A stretch of 64,000 nucleotides of DNA from an uncultured Bacteroides sp. (GTDB lineage Bacteria > Bacteroidota > Bacteroidia > Bacteroidales > Bacteroidaceae): contig NZ_CAUCSQ010000012.1 of NCBI RefSeq assembly GCF_958445495.1, positions 45,932-109,931 on the forward strand, read 5' to 3'. Both the position numbers and the translations under genes were made by a program. This document shows, in pieces, positions 44,971-54,306 of this stretch. Each line of letters starts with the position of its first letter. Position 1 is the first letter of the stretch. The notes under the pieces were generated by a model that was not told the DNA's origin, did no database searches, and saw only the letters and a list, made by a program, of their open reading frames with translations.

Positions 44971-46195
44971 GCAAAGATTGTTTTTCTCTTTCGTAGAAGT
45001 CGTTTGAAGAATTGTTGGTATCCACCATGATTTCATAACCGGCTTCTTGCGTAGCTTCCTCGTCTACGTAGCGGTACATGCTTCGTCCGTCGTAAAGCGC
45101 GCTTTGAGTGATGTTGCCGGCATCGATGGTTGGAGGAATCCTTTTTTTATTGTTGGAGGAACCTCCGTAGAACACTTCCACACCGTCTAATACCCATTCG
45201 AGAGGAATTTTGACAATCCGGTCGACAGTACTTCCCGGTTTTTGTATGACATTGCCTGTTTCAAGTATATAATCCTGTATGCTAGTCCCTTGTGCTTTAA
45301 ATATCACGGTGGCGGGAGAGAATACAGAGAATGTGTAGGCGTTTGCCTGTCCGGTTTTTATGACAACATTCAAGTAATGGTCAGGAGTGATTTGGTCGCC
45401 CGGTGCGGGATGGTAGCGGGTATTCCAGAAATATACGGGACTGTAACAGACGAAATAACCGGGTTTATTCAGGTTGACGGACAGGGGGTATTGTGCCGTG
45501 TGGTCGATAGCGCCGCAAACGACCAGTACGGCATCTTCACCCGGTGCGAGCGGGAACGATTTGCCGGTCCCTCCGAATTGCCAGATACATTGTACGATAG
45601 GGAGGAATTCCGGGAAAATGGTTGTCCCCGTTGATGCGTCCTGTGAAATCCATACATTAGTTCCCTGCGAGTTGTAAGGGTCGAGTGTTCCGAAGCACAA
45701 GCTGTCCAGGTATTGCACTTCGGAATCGTTGTTGTGCAGGATAATGTATTTATCCGACTGGTAATTTCCCTCAAACGGCAACATGGTACATCCTCCGCAG
45801 TAAATTTCCTTGATGATGATGCTTCCCGCTTTGGAATGTTGCAAGGGGAGGTCCAGGGAAATGTTCTGGTCAGACACTCTCACTTTGTCTGCCAGGCCGT
45901 TGAATATTTCTTTGTCTACTTTGTCGCTGACCTGTATGCGGTAGATGCCGCTCGTTAAGTGAAATTGTGCGGAACCTTTCCCGTCGGTTTGTACCGAGTA
46001 GGAATTTCCCCGGTCGATATCCTCAATTTTAACGGTAACCCCTTCACGGAGATAATCGGTATAGTCATCCGGATATATCGTATTGATTTTCAGGGTGTAT
46101 AATTGGTTGTCGTAAGGATTCCCGTTGTCGATGTCCGTACAGCTTCCTATGGTGAGGAGGCTAATAGCGAATAATATGTAAGCGGTATATTTCAT
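44963..46195 (-). CDS. DUF4876 surface lipoprotein
   Basis: 410 aa. Lipobox TIGSC (C19). An N-terminal Ig-like or carboxypeptidase-regulatory-like module (DYLREGVTVKIEDIDRGNSYSVQTDGKGSAQFHLTSG) leads into the DUF4876 body (IIIKEIYCGGC, NYQSDKYIILHNNDSEVQYLDSLCFG, NTRYHPAPGDQITPD). The family is restricted to Bacteroidetes and sits beside TonB-dependent receptors; it may capture the receptor's ligand at the cell surface, as SusD does for SusC. Gap of 4 nt from the receptor gene. Confidence 0.8.
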   Translation of the reverse strand: MKYTAYILFAISLLTIGSCTDIDNGNPYDNQLYTLKINTIYPDDYTDYLREGVTVKIEDIDRGNSYSVQTDGKGSAQFHLTSGIYRIQVSDKVDKEIFNGLADKVRVSDQNISLDLPLQHSKAGSIIIKEIYCGGCTMLPFEGNYQSDKYIILHNNDSEVQYLDSLCFGTLDPYNSQGTNVWISQDASTGTTIFPEFLPIVQCIWQFGGTGKSFPLAPGEDAVLVVCGAIDHTAQYPLSVNLNKPGYFVCYSPVYFWNTRYHPAPGDQITPDHYLNVVIKTGQANAYTFSVFSPATVIFKAQGTSIQDYILETGNVIQKPGSTVDRIVKIPLEWVLDGVEVFYGGSSNNKKRIPPTIDAGNITQSALYDGRSMYRYVDEEATQEAGYEIMVDTNNSSNDFYEREKQSLHE

Positions 46196-46199
46196 AATT

Positions 46200-49037
46200 C
46201 TAAAATTTGATGCGACAAGTTAAACCATAATAGAAATCGGGTATGAAGATGGTGCTTATCCCCGTTGCGTATGACGTAACGTATTTCCTCGAATTTGTGA
46301 AATTGATGGCGTTGAATGCCAGTGAAACATGATTCCCTATTTCTTTGGTGATATTGATGTTTGCGGAAAAATAAGGGTCATATCCGTCGGCGGCAAATGT
46401 ATAGGCATTTCCCGATTTGCGTATTAAGTGGGCGAAGGTTTCGTCCTGCGCTTCTTTTTCAGTGAACGGGTGCACCTGGTTGTCCAAATCAAGGTATGCT
46501 ACAGGATAGATAGCGGTATAAGAGTTCCCGTCATAAATGCTTCCTCCTGTCGGGGTGTTATTGTCTTCACTGACATTGAAAGCATATTCTTTTCCATTGT
46601 ATTCGGACAAATTCTGCGAACGTTTCAGCAATGATGCCTCCAGCTTGAACGAGATGATTAGCCTCGCTTTCGGAATATGGGTGGTAGCTGTGAGGTTAGC
46701 GTCCAATGAATGCGTGCGTTTGCCGTTGGCTGTCGCGGACGACCCTCCTCCGTTGGCATAAATACCTACATATTGGTAGGAACGGTTCGGAAGGCTGGTG
46801 TGTGACCATCCGTTTTGATAATAGGATGATAACGAGTTGTCGATATATTTGGTATAACCGTATGCGGCATCGAGGCGTAGTTGTGTGCGGATGGGTTCAA
46901 TCTCCGGAAAGTCGATAATCATTTCTGCTCCTCTCCGGGTGATGTCCGGGCCGTTGTCCGGTGAAATGGCATTGACGAATGTCCGGTTGGTCACCAGCAC
47001 ATCCATCGGTGTCCAATAGGCGGATTCGTTTTCTCGGACGTAAACCATGCCTGTCTGGTTGTCTACGTTGATTTGCGGATTGGCGGGCATGCTGAATCCT
47101 TCCGGCAATTGCAGGACATTGTACGAGAACGGAGTATAGGAATTGCTGTATTTATACGGGTATTTTGTACGGTTGAAATATCCGACCAATGAAATTTTGG
47201 TACGGGCTATATCGATATCAATCCCGATTTCCGCGTTCCGGTTACGTTGCCAGCGCAGATTCTCATTTTGCAACATTGTATATGGTTGCGTATAGTAAAT
47301 GTAGGAAGACTCATTGTTGTTATAGGAGAATCCGAACGTTTGTATATCCCTGTATTCCTGTTGGGGATAGAGCACATAGTAAGACGGCAGTTTTTCGGTT
47401 ATTCCCCATCCGCCGCGGACAGATATGTATTTGTTTAATTCCCATTTGACATTGAACCTCGGCGACAGCGTATTCAGGTTCTTATACTGCGTTCCGCTGA
47501 TGGAAAGGTGTTCCCATCGTAAACCGGCCATCAGTCTCAAGGTCGTGTTGCCCACCGGTAATGCCAGGTTCTCTTCTGCGTAAAGCGAGATATTGTGCAT
47601 GTACGGGTAAGATGTGTACGGGCGGGGGCGGTAGCCGTTCGGAGCCAGGGAAGGTTCTTGGTAATATTCGCCTTTTCCTACATTGCCTGTCGCTTTCCAT
47701 TGTATGCCCGCTTTCAGATTGTTGTTTATGCTTTTGATGCGGCGGTTCCATTCGTATTTCAAGGAAGCGGCATAATCCAGTTCTTTGGAATCTATGATTT
47801 GGTCGGCAAAATATGAGTACGGCAGTTTGCCGGCGAGAAAATAACCCTCTTGTTCGGCATGTACGGCCGGTTGCTCCGATGCATAAGAGTAGGGGGTATG
47901 CGCATGTGACTTATTGTCGTTGTAATAGACGGAAGCGTCAAATTTCAGATTGGTAATCCAAGGCTTGTTGAGCGACCATGCCAGTGCGGTGTTTGCCCGG
48001 AATACATTGTCCCTTACCTTTGTATATTCTCCGGTATATGCGTCCGGGTCATCCTCGGAGTTCATTCCCCCGATGTTTCCGGAAGCGTTTATCTCGAATT
48101 TAAGGTTTTTCCGGAACAGGTTGTTGTAGCCGACGGAAAATCCCCTTCTGGTATAAGAAGTGTAGGGAGAAGATAGTTTCCGGGTTGCTTTTGTCCATTC
48201 TCCACTGATATTCAGAATCCCTCTGTCATTGCCCAAATCCAGCCCTTTCAGGAAAGAAAGCTGTTCTGTACGTGGATTGACGGATAATAAGATGTTCCAC
48301 GGTGTCTTGCCTTTTCGCGTACGAATATTAACCATACCGCTGTTCAGGTCGCCATATTCTGCCGAGGGGACTCCGGTAATGACTTCTACCGATTCTATAT
48401 CGGCAACGGATATGCTGCGCGTGTCTATACCGCTCATGGTACCGAATGAGGCATTATTCCCGATGCGCATGCCGTCTACCATAATAGCGGTTCCGAAAGC
48501 TGCGTTGCCAACACTTGAACCGCTATTGCGCAATGAGAATACGTTGTTGGTTGTCAGGTCCGGCACTTGCGTCTTTCCTCCGGGGAGTAAGGCGGATATG
48601 TCACTTACATTGGAAACCTGAAGGTGTTCCAGCGCATTGCTGCCAATCACGAGTTTGGTATTCAGCTCATTTTTAGGAGCCTGTGCTGTGATTACCACGT
48701 CTTCTAATGCAAGCGTATTTTCTTTTAACCGGATATGAAGCCCTTTGATATTTTTGCGGACACTGACAGAAATTGTAGCAGGCATGTAACCGAGAAAAGA
48801 AACTTCAAGGTTGTAGTCACCTTCTTGTACCCCTTCTATCGTAAATTCTCCTTTTTGGTTGGATACTCCCCATAAATAGGTACCTTTTATAATAATGGAT
48901 GCACCGGGCAAAGGAGTATTGTCTTGGGATTCACTTACCCGGCCAGAGATTGTGTAAGTATTCGGATGGGCGGACAGTTTAGGTAAATTGCTGAATACCA
49001 GTCCTAAAAATATAATGTTAAACAAACAAAACTTCAT
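46200..49037 (-). CDS. TonB-dependent receptor with carboxypeptidase-like N-terminal domain
   Basis: About 945 aa from ATG 49037 (MKFCLFNIIFLGLVFSNLPKLSA), which gives a normal signal peptide; the longer frame to 49088 does not. A carboxypeptidase-regulatory-like domain (about 28-110: TYTISGRVSESQDNTPLPGASIIIKGT) is followed by a plug (LNTKLVIGSNALEHLQVSNVSDISALLPGG, AEYGDLNSGMVNIRTRKG) and a barrel ending GLTCRIKF. It lacks the SusC signature and has a DUF4876 partner instead of SusD. The ligand may be a metal complex, peptide or glycan; the PepSY gene downstream hints at a metal chelate. Confidence 0.9.
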   Translation of the reverse strand: MKFCLFNIIFLGLVFSNLPKLSAHPNTYTISGRVSESQDNTPLPGASIIIKGTYLWGVSNQKGEFTIEGVQEGDYNLEVSFLGYMPATISVSVRKNIKGLHIRLKENTLALEDVVITAQAPKNELNTKLVIGSNALEHLQVSNVSDISALLPGGKTQVPDLTTNNVFSLRNSGSSVGNAAFGTAIMVDGMRIGNNASFGTMSGIDTRSISVADIESVEVITGVPSAEYGDLNSGMVNIRTRKGKTPWNILLSVNPRTEQLSFLKGLDLGNDRGILNISGEWTKATRKLSSPYTSYTRRGFSVGYNNLFRKNLKFEINASGNIGGMNSEDDPDAYTGEYTKVRDNVFRANTALAWSLNKPWITNLKFDASVYYNDNKSHAHTPYSYASEQPAVHAEQEGYFLAGKLPYSYFADQIIDSKELDYAASLKYEWNRRIKSINNNLKAGIQWKATGNVGKGEYYQEPSLAPNGYRPRPYTSYPYMHNISLYAEENLALPVGNTTLRLMAGLRWEHLSISGTQYKNLNTLSPRFNVKWELNKYISVRGGWGITEKLPSYYVLYPQQEYRDIQTFGFSYNNNESSYIYYTQPYTMLQNENLRWQRNRNAEIGIDIDIARTKISLVGYFNRTKYPYKYSNSYTPFSYNVLQLPEGFSMPANPQINVDNQTGMVYVRENESAYWTPMDVLVTNRTFVNAISPDNGPDITRRGAEMIIDFPEIEPIRTQLRLDAAYGYTKYIDNSLSSYYQNGWSHTSLPNRSYQYVGIYANGGGSSATANGKRTHSLDANLTATTHIPKARLIISFKLEASLLKRSQNLSEYNGKEYAFNVSEDNNTPTGGSIYDGNSYTAIYPVAYLDLDNQVHPFTEKEAQDETFAHLIRKSGNAYTFAADGYDPYFSANINITKEIGNHVSLAFNAINFTNSRKYVTSYATGISTIFIPDFYYGLTCRIKF

Positions 49038-49088
49038 AGAAAACTTTTGTGCAAAAGTCATTATTAATTTGCAAATAGGCAATCGCAA

Positions 49089-49407
49089 TAAATTGTTATT
49101 TTACGAGAGGAAAATACCTAATATAGGGGATTCTGTTCCATGCTTCCAGAAGAGGAAAAGTACTTTGGTTGTTACTTTATCTTGATAGAAATAAGGGGAA
49201 CAGGCTAAAGTAGGCAGGTGCTTTTCCGTAGAGGTGATTCCTTGGAGACGGGAGACTTTTTTAAAAAGGCGATTCAAATGAAGGGACCGTATTAAAAAAC
49301 GGCAGGTTCATTATTCCTTTTCGTTTTTAATACGGTCCCTTTAATTTATTCCGGATGCCGGAGTAAAAGACCCCGGTTTTTATTTTACCGGCAACGGGTT
49401 GAAAAAT
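49089..49407. other. Gap between the TonB receptor and asd
   Basis: No gene is visible. It holds the receptor's upstream region, a weak stem (49154-49163 with 49218-49227), a long hairpin at 49281-49342 and a smaller bulged hairpin near 49361-49396 just past the asd stop. A perfect ATTTGCAAAT palindrome lies about 30 bp before the receptor start and could be a regulatory site. Confidence 0.45.
49281..49342 (-). terminator. Long hairpin downstream of asd
   Basis: An arm beginning AAGGGACCGTATTAAAAA (49281-49298) pairs with one ending TTTTTAATACGGTCCCTT (49324-49341), about 20 bp, across a loop near 20 nt. On the minus strand it follows asd, and the A/T-rich part of the stem supplies the U-run. 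Its CCGTATTAAA core resembles the CCGTATCAAA stem near 36080. Confidence 0.6.
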
Positions 49408-50415
49408 TTAAATATCTTTCGCTTCAATCAGGTATTCCGCAATCTGTACGGCATTCAATGCAGCACCTTTTTTGATTTGGTCGCCTACAATCCAGAAAGT
49501 CAGTCCGTTTTCGTTAGTGAGGTCTTTGCGTATGCGTCCCACATATACCGGATTTTTACCGGCCAGATATAATGGCATCGGGTATTCTTTTTCCGCCGGA
49601 TTGTCCTGGAGTACCAGGCCTTCTCCTTTGGCAAAAGCCTCCCGTGCCTCTTCTACGGAAATCGGACGTTCTGTTTCTACCCAGATGCTTTCAGAGTGAG
49701 CGCGTAATGCGGGAACACGTACGCACGTTGCACTGACTTTGATGTCGGAGTGCATGATTTTGCGTGTCTCGTTATACATTTTCATCTCTTCTTTCGTATA
49801 ACCGTTCTCCGTAAATACGTCAATCTGCGGAATCAGGTTGAATGCCAGTTGGTAGGCGAACTTTTCTACGGTCACAGGCTCGTTTGCCAATACCTGGCGA
49901 TATTGTTCGTACAACTCGTCCATAGCTGCCGCGCCTGCCCCGCTGGCTGCCTGGTAGGTGGACACATGCACGGTTTTTATATGAGAAAGCTGTTCGATGG
50001 CTTTTAATGCGACTACCATTTGGATGGTTGTGCAGTTAGGGTTGGCGATAATGCCCCTCGGACGTATCTTCGCATCTTCTGCATTTACTTCCGGTACTAC
50101 CAAAGGCACATCGGAGTCCATGCGGAATGCACTGGAATTGTCAATCATGACAGCGCCGTACTTGGTGATGGTTTCCGCGAATTCTTTCGATGTTCCCGCA
50201 CCGGCGGAAGTGAAAGCGATATCTACCCCTTTAAAGTCATCGTTGTGTTGCAAGAGTTTGACCTCGATTTGTTTACCGCGGAAAGTGTATGTGGTTCCGG
50301 CACTACGTTTGGAACCGAACAAAACTAACTCGTCCAACGGGAAATTTCTCTCGTCGAGCACACGCAGGAACTCTTGTCCTACGGCTCCGCTTACGCCAAC
50401 AATAGCTACTTTCAT
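49408..50415 (-). CDS. Aspartate-semialdehyde dehydrogenase
   Basis: 335 aa, typical length. The NADP-binding N-terminus is VGVSGAVGQEFLRVL. The catalytic cysteine is C128 in GIIANPNCTTIQ. The substrate-binding region includes QAASGAGAAAMDEL and the conserved His in VPALRAHSESIWVE. It reduces aspartyl phosphate to aspartate semialdehyde for lysine/diaminopimelate, threonine and methionine synthesis. Single gene, divergent from the antiporter gene. Confidence 0.96.
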   Translation of the reverse strand: MKVAIVGVSGAVGQEFLRVLDERNFPLDELVLFGSKRSAGTTYTFRGKQIEVKLLQHNDDFKGVDIAFTSAGAGTSKEFAETITKYGAVMIDNSSAFRMDSDVPLVVPEVNAEDAKIRPRGIIANPNCTTIQMVVALKAIEQLSHIKTVHVSTYQAASGAGAAAMDELYEQYRQVLANEPVTVEKFAYQLAFNLIPQIDVFTENGYTKEEMKMYNETRKIMHSDIKVSATCVRVPALRAHSESIWVETERPISVEEAREAFAKGEGLVLQDNPAEKEYPMPLYLAGKNPVYVGRIRKDLTNENGLTFWIVGDQIKKGAALNAVQIAEYLIEAKDI

Positions 50416-50485
50416 CTTTTTCTTTTATTATAATGTGAATAATGTAATACTCTCCTTATTCTGTCGAATAGAAAAGACTTGGCTG

Positions 50486-50493
50486 CAAAATTA
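50486..50493 (-). promoter_or_regulatory. -7 box of asd
   Basis: Minus strand reads TAATTTTG, a TAnnTTTG match about 70 nt before the asd start. Confidence 0.45.
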
Positions 50494-50558
50494 TAACATT
50501 TTGCCATATAATTAGCATTTTGGGAGAAAAAAGTTATAAGCTCAAAGCTTAGAATATA

Positions 50559-50589
50559 TTGGAGGTATGAGAACTTTTTTGTTCCTTTG
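50559..50589 (+). promoter_or_regulatory. Promoter of the antiporter gene, deciding its start
   Basis: TTGG (50559-50562) and TTCCTTTG (50582-50589) are separated by 19 bp, the normal Bacteroides -33/-7 spacing. The in-frame ATG at 50567 lies inside this promoter, so translation should start at 50615. Confidence 0.55.
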
Positions 50590-50614
50590 CAGGGAATTCC
50601 TAAAAATACAGCCT

Positions 50615-52750
50615 ATGAACCTGTTTGACTTTGACTTTACGTTACCAATAACCGATCCGACTTGGGTGTTTTTTTTGGTATTGATTATTATCCTTTTTGC
50701 TCCGATGATTTTAGGGCGTCTTCATATCCCTCATATTATAGGTATGATTCTGGCGGGTGTGGTAATCGGTGAATACGGTTTTCACGTGTTAGACCGAGAC
50801 AGCAGTTTCGAATTATTCGGCAAGGTGGGGCTCTATTATATCATGTTCCTTGCCGGACTTGAAATGGATATGGAGGATTTTAAGAAAAACCGGGCAAAAA
50901 GTTTCGTATTCGGCTGGCTCACCTTCTTGGTTCCTATGGTGTTGGGAGTCTGGAGCAGTATGAGCATGCTGGGGTACGGTTTTCTTACTTCGGTCTTGTT
51001 AGCCAGCATGTATGCTTCCCATACATTGATTGCTTATCCTATCATCAGCAGATATGGGTTGTCCCGTCTGCGTAGCGTCAACATAACGATTGGAGGAACG
51101 GCGGTTACCGTGACCCTTGCCCTGATTATCCTTGCTGTCATAGGGGGGATGTTCAAAGGGACGGTCGATGGATTTTTCTGGTTGTTCCTGGTGGTGAAAG
51201 TCGCTTTCTTGGGCTTCCTCATCGTTTTCTTTTTCCCTCGTATCGGCCGTTGGTTTTTCCGTAAGTACGATGATAACGTCATGCAGTTCGTTTTCGTGTT
51301 GGCGATGGTCTTCCTTGGAGGCGGATTGATGGAGTTTGTCGGAATGGAAGGGATTCTGGGAGCTTTTCTTGCCGGGTTGGTGTTGAACCGCTTGATTCCC
51401 CACGTGTCGCCTTTGATGAACCGGCTGGAATTTGTCGGGAATGCTTTGTTCATTCCTTATTTTCTTATCGGAGTCGGGATGATTATCGATGTGAGGAGTT
51501 TGTTTACCGAAGGGGAAGCGTTGAAAGTTGCCGTTGTCATGACGGTAGTAGCTACCCTAAGCAAATGGTTGGCTGCTTGGATGACGCAGAAAATTTACCG
51601 CATGCAGCCTAACGAGCGGAGCATGATGTTCGGGCTTAGTAACGCACAGGCGGCCGCTACGCTTGCAGCGGTATTGATTGGGCACGAGATAATAATGGAA
51701 AACGGCGAACGGTTGCTGAATGATGACGTGCTGAACGGTACTGTGGTGATGATTCTTTTCACCTGTGTTATCAGTTCTTTGGTAACGGAACGTTCCGCCC
51801 GTCGTTTCGCTATGGATGAAGACGTCCATCCGGAAGAGCAAGGCGGCAAGAAAACTGTCGAGCAGATATTGATTCCGGTCGCTAATCCGGATACAATAGA
51901 GGATTTGATTAATCTGGCCTTGGTAATAAAGGATTCCAAGCAGAAGAACGGGTTGATAGCGTTGAATGTCATTAATGACAGCAACAGTTCGGAAAAGAAA
52001 GAACTGCAGGGAAAACGCAACCTCGAAAAAGCCGCGATGATTGCCGCTGCTGCCGATGTGCCGGTAAATATGGTGAGCCGTTATGATTTGAACATTGCTT
52101 CGGGGATTATCCATACCATTAAGGAATATGAGGCTACGGATATAGTAATCGGTCTGCACCGGAAAGCGAATATTGTCGATTCTTTTTTCGGGCATCTGGC
52201 GGAAAGCCTGTTGAAGGGGACGCATCGGGAGGTTATGATAGCCAAATTCTTGATGCCGGTCAATACGTTACGACGGATAAATATTGCTGTTCCCCCGAAA
52301 GCCGAATATGAGACCGGTTTCTCCAAATGGGTGGAACATTTCTGCCGGATGGGAAGTATTCTGGGATGCCGCGTGCACTTTTTTGCGAACGAACGTACAT
52401 TGGCGCGCCTCCAGCAGTTGGTAAAGAAAAAGTATGCGGGAACCCCTACGGAGTTTACTCTTCTGGATGAGTGGGACGACCTCCTGTTGTTAACGGGGCA
52501 AGTGAACTACGACCATTTGCTGGTCATTATCTCCGCCCGTCGCGGTTCTATTTCTTATGATACTTCTTTTGAGCGTCTGCCCTCGCAACTTGGAAAATAT
52601 TTCTCGAACAACAGCCTGATAATCTTGTATCCGGACCAGTTCGGAGAACCACAGGAAATTGTGTCTTTCTCCGATCCGCGCGGGTATAACGAGTCTCAGC
52701 ATTATGAGAAGGTCGGCAAATGGTTCTACAAATGGTTGAAGAAAAACTGA
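50615..52750 (+). CDS. CPA2-type cation/proton antiporter with cytoplasmic Usp-like domain
   Basis: About 711 aa from ATG 50615. Residues 1-390 form about 12 helices of a Na+/H+ exchanger domain (LGRLHIPHIIGMILAGVVIGEYGF, LYYIMFLAGLEMDMEDF, EGILGAFLAGLVLNRLIPH). The C-terminal about 290 residues resemble universal stress protein domains (EQILIPVANPDTIEDLINLAL, DIVIGLHRKANIVDSFFG) and may sense nucleotides. Role: ion and pH balance at the inner membrane. Its TGA stop overlaps the next gene's ATG. Confidence 0.88.
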   Translation: MNLFDFDFTLPITDPTWVFFLVLIIILFAPMILGRLHIPHIIGMILAGVVIGEYGFHVLDRDSSFELFGKVGLYYIMFLAGLEMDMEDFKKNRAKSFVFGWLTFLVPMVLGVWSSMSMLGYGFLTSVLLASMYASHTLIAYPIISRYGLSRLRSVNITIGGTAVTVTLALIILAVIGGMFKGTVDGFFWLFLVVKVAFLGFLIVFFFPRIGRWFFRKYDDNVMQFVFVLAMVFLGGGLMEFVGMEGILGAFLAGLVLNRLIPHVSPLMNRLEFVGNALFIPYFLIGVGMIIDVRSLFTEGEALKVAVVMTVVATLSKWLAAWMTQKIYRMQPNERSMMFGLSNAQAAATLAAVLIGHEIIMENGERLLNDDVLNGTVVMILFTCVISSLVTERSARRFAMDEDVHPEEQGGKKTVEQILIPVANPDTIEDLINLALVIKDSKQKNGLIALNVINDSNSSEKKELQGKRNLEKAAMIAAAADVPVNMVSRYDLNIASGIIHTIKEYEATDIVIGLHRKANIVDSFFGHLAESLLKGTHREVMIAKFLMPVNTLRRINIAVPPKAEYETGFSKWVEHFCRMGSILGCRVHFFANERTLARLQQLVKKKYAGTPTEFTLLDEWDDLLLLTGQVNYDHLLVIISARRGSISYDTSFERLPSQLGKYFSNNSLIILYPDQFGEPQEIVSFSDPRGYNESQHYEKVGKWFYKWLKKN

Positions 52751-53463
52751 TGGAAGAAAACTGGCGACAAAGAACGGAACTCCTGCTGGGGACAGAAAAA
52801 GCGGACCGTATCCGGAAGGCGCATGTATTAGTGGCCGGACTCGGCGGAGTAGGAGCTTATGCCGCCGAGATGCTTTGCCGTGCAGGAGTCGGCAGAATGA
52901 CCATTGTGGATGCCGATACTGTGCAACCCACGAATATAAACCGGCAGTTACCCGCTATGCACTCTACGTTGGGAATGCTGAAAACGGAGGTCCTGGCTGT
53001 CCGGTATAAGGATATCAATCCGGATATCGAACTGAACGTCTTGCCTGTCTATCTGAAAGACGGGAATATACCGCAATTACTGGATGCGGACAGGTATGAT
53101 TTTATCGTAGATGCGATTGATACAATCAGCCCGAAGTGCTTTCTGATATATGAGGCGATGAAGCGGCATATCAGGATTGTCTCCAGCATGGGGGCGGGGG
53201 CGAAGAGTGATATTACTCAGGTCCGCTTTGCCGATATTTGGGATACGTACCATTGCGGTCTTAGCAAAGCCGTCAGGAAACGTTTGCAGAAGATGGGCGT
53301 GAAACGGAAACTACCGGTGGTATTCAGCACGGAACAGGCGGATGCTGCGGCTGTGTTGCTGACCGATGATGAACAGAATAAGAAGTCGACCTGCGGAACA
53401 GTAAGTTATATGCCGGCAGTGTTTGGCTGTTACCTGGCCGAATACGTCATTAAACGATTGTAG
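52750..53463 (+). CDS. tcdA: tRNA threonylcarbamoyladenosine dehydratase
   Basis: 237 aa from ATG 52750, which overlaps the antiporter stop (TGATG) and indicates translational coupling; earlier in-frame ATGs lie inside the antiporter gene. It is an E1-like ATPase: HVLVAGLGGVGAYAAEML binds ATP, IVDADTVQPTNINRQ follows, and DFIVDAIDTISPK is typical of TcdA (CsdL). The enzyme cyclises t6A37 of tRNA to ct6A. The lolD-like gene starts 6 nt later. Confidence 0.9.
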   Translation: MEENWRQRTELLLGTEKADRIRKAHVLVAGLGGVGAYAAEMLCRAGVGRMTIVDADTVQPTNINRQLPAMHSTLGMLKTEVLAVRYKDINPDIELNVLPVYLKDGNIPQLLDADRYDFIVDAIDTISPKCFLIYEAMKRHIRIVSSMGAGAKSDITQVRFADIWDTYHCGLSKAVRKRLQKMGVKRKLPVVFSTEQADAAAVLLTDDEQNKKSTCGTVSYMPAVFGCYLAEYVIKRL

Positions 53464-53469
53464 ATTACC

Positions 53470-54126
53470 ATGATAAAATTAGAAGGAATAACGAAGAGTT
53501 TCGGAACGTTGCAGGTCTTGAAAGGTATTGACCTGGAGATAAACAAAGGTGAAATAGTCAGTATTGTCGGACCGAGCGGTGCAGGCAAAACTACCCTATT
53601 GCAGATAATGGGGACGTTGGACAAGCCGGATACCGGCAGCGTACAGATTGACGGAACCCTCGTCAGCCGGATGAAAGAGAAAGAACTCTCCGCTTTCCGC
53701 AATAAGAATATCGGTTTCGTCTTTCAGTTTCATCAGCTCCTGCCGGAATTTACAGCTTTGGAAAATGTGATGATTCCTGCATTCATAGCAGGCATCTCTT
53801 CAAAAGAGGCCAATGGACGTGCTGTCAAAATACTGGATTTTATGGGTTTGGCCAATCGGGCTTCCCATAAACCGAACGAGCTTTCGGGAGGCGAGAAACA
53901 GCGGGTGGCGGTGGCACGCGCCCTCATCAATGAGCCGGCCGTTATTCTGGCGGACGAACCTTCCGGCAGCCTGGATACGCATAATAAAGAAGATTTACAC
54001 CAATTGTTTTTTGACTTGCGTGACCGGCTGGGGCAGACTTTCGTGATAGTGACCCATGATGAGGGACTTGCAGGGATTACCGACCGGACGGTGCATATCG
54101 TAGACGGCATGATTAAAAAAGATTAA
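53470..54126 (+). CDS. ABC ATPase of the LolD/MacB type
   Basis: 218 aa. Walker A GPSGAGKTTLLQ, Q-loop FQFHQLLPEFTALENVM, signature LSGGEKQRVAVARAL, Walker B VILADEPSGSLD and H-loop VIVTHD all fit. The FQFHQLLPEFTALENV segment is characteristic of LolD, which powers lipoprotein release from the inner membrane. No LolC/E permease gene is adjacent, so a MacB-type exporter partner elsewhere cannot be ruled out. Confidence 0.88.
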   Translation: MIKLEGITKSFGTLQVLKGIDLEINKGEIVSIVGPSGAGKTTLLQIMGTLDKPDTGSVQIDGTLVSRMKEKELSAFRNKNIGFVFQFHQLLPEFTALENVMIPAFIAGISSKEANGRAVKILDFMGLANRASHKPNELSGGEKQRVAVARALINEPAVILADEPSGSLDTHNKEDLHQLFFDLRDRLGQTFVIVTHDEGLAGITDRTVHIVDGMIKKD

Positions 54127-54265
54127 TAAAAGAACGGAACTTCTAAAAATATATACCAAAGAGGGAGATGCTTGTATGTATTCTGCCTTTTAGCTATATA
54201 TTTATAGTCGCTTCTCTACAGAAGTCTGTGAAGATGATAGTAGAGTGTTTGTTTTGTTTGTGTGT

Positions 54266-54306
54266 GATGCATTCTTGTCTGGTGTGATAGGAATGCATCT
54301 TTTTTA
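54266..54306 (+). terminator. Terminator of the tcdA-lolD transcript
   Basis: GATGCATTC (54266-54274) pairs with GAATGCATC (54291-54299) and a run of T residues follows to 54305. It abuts the stop of the convergent HhH gene. The stretch 54127-54265 before it shows no gene. Confidence 0.7.
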
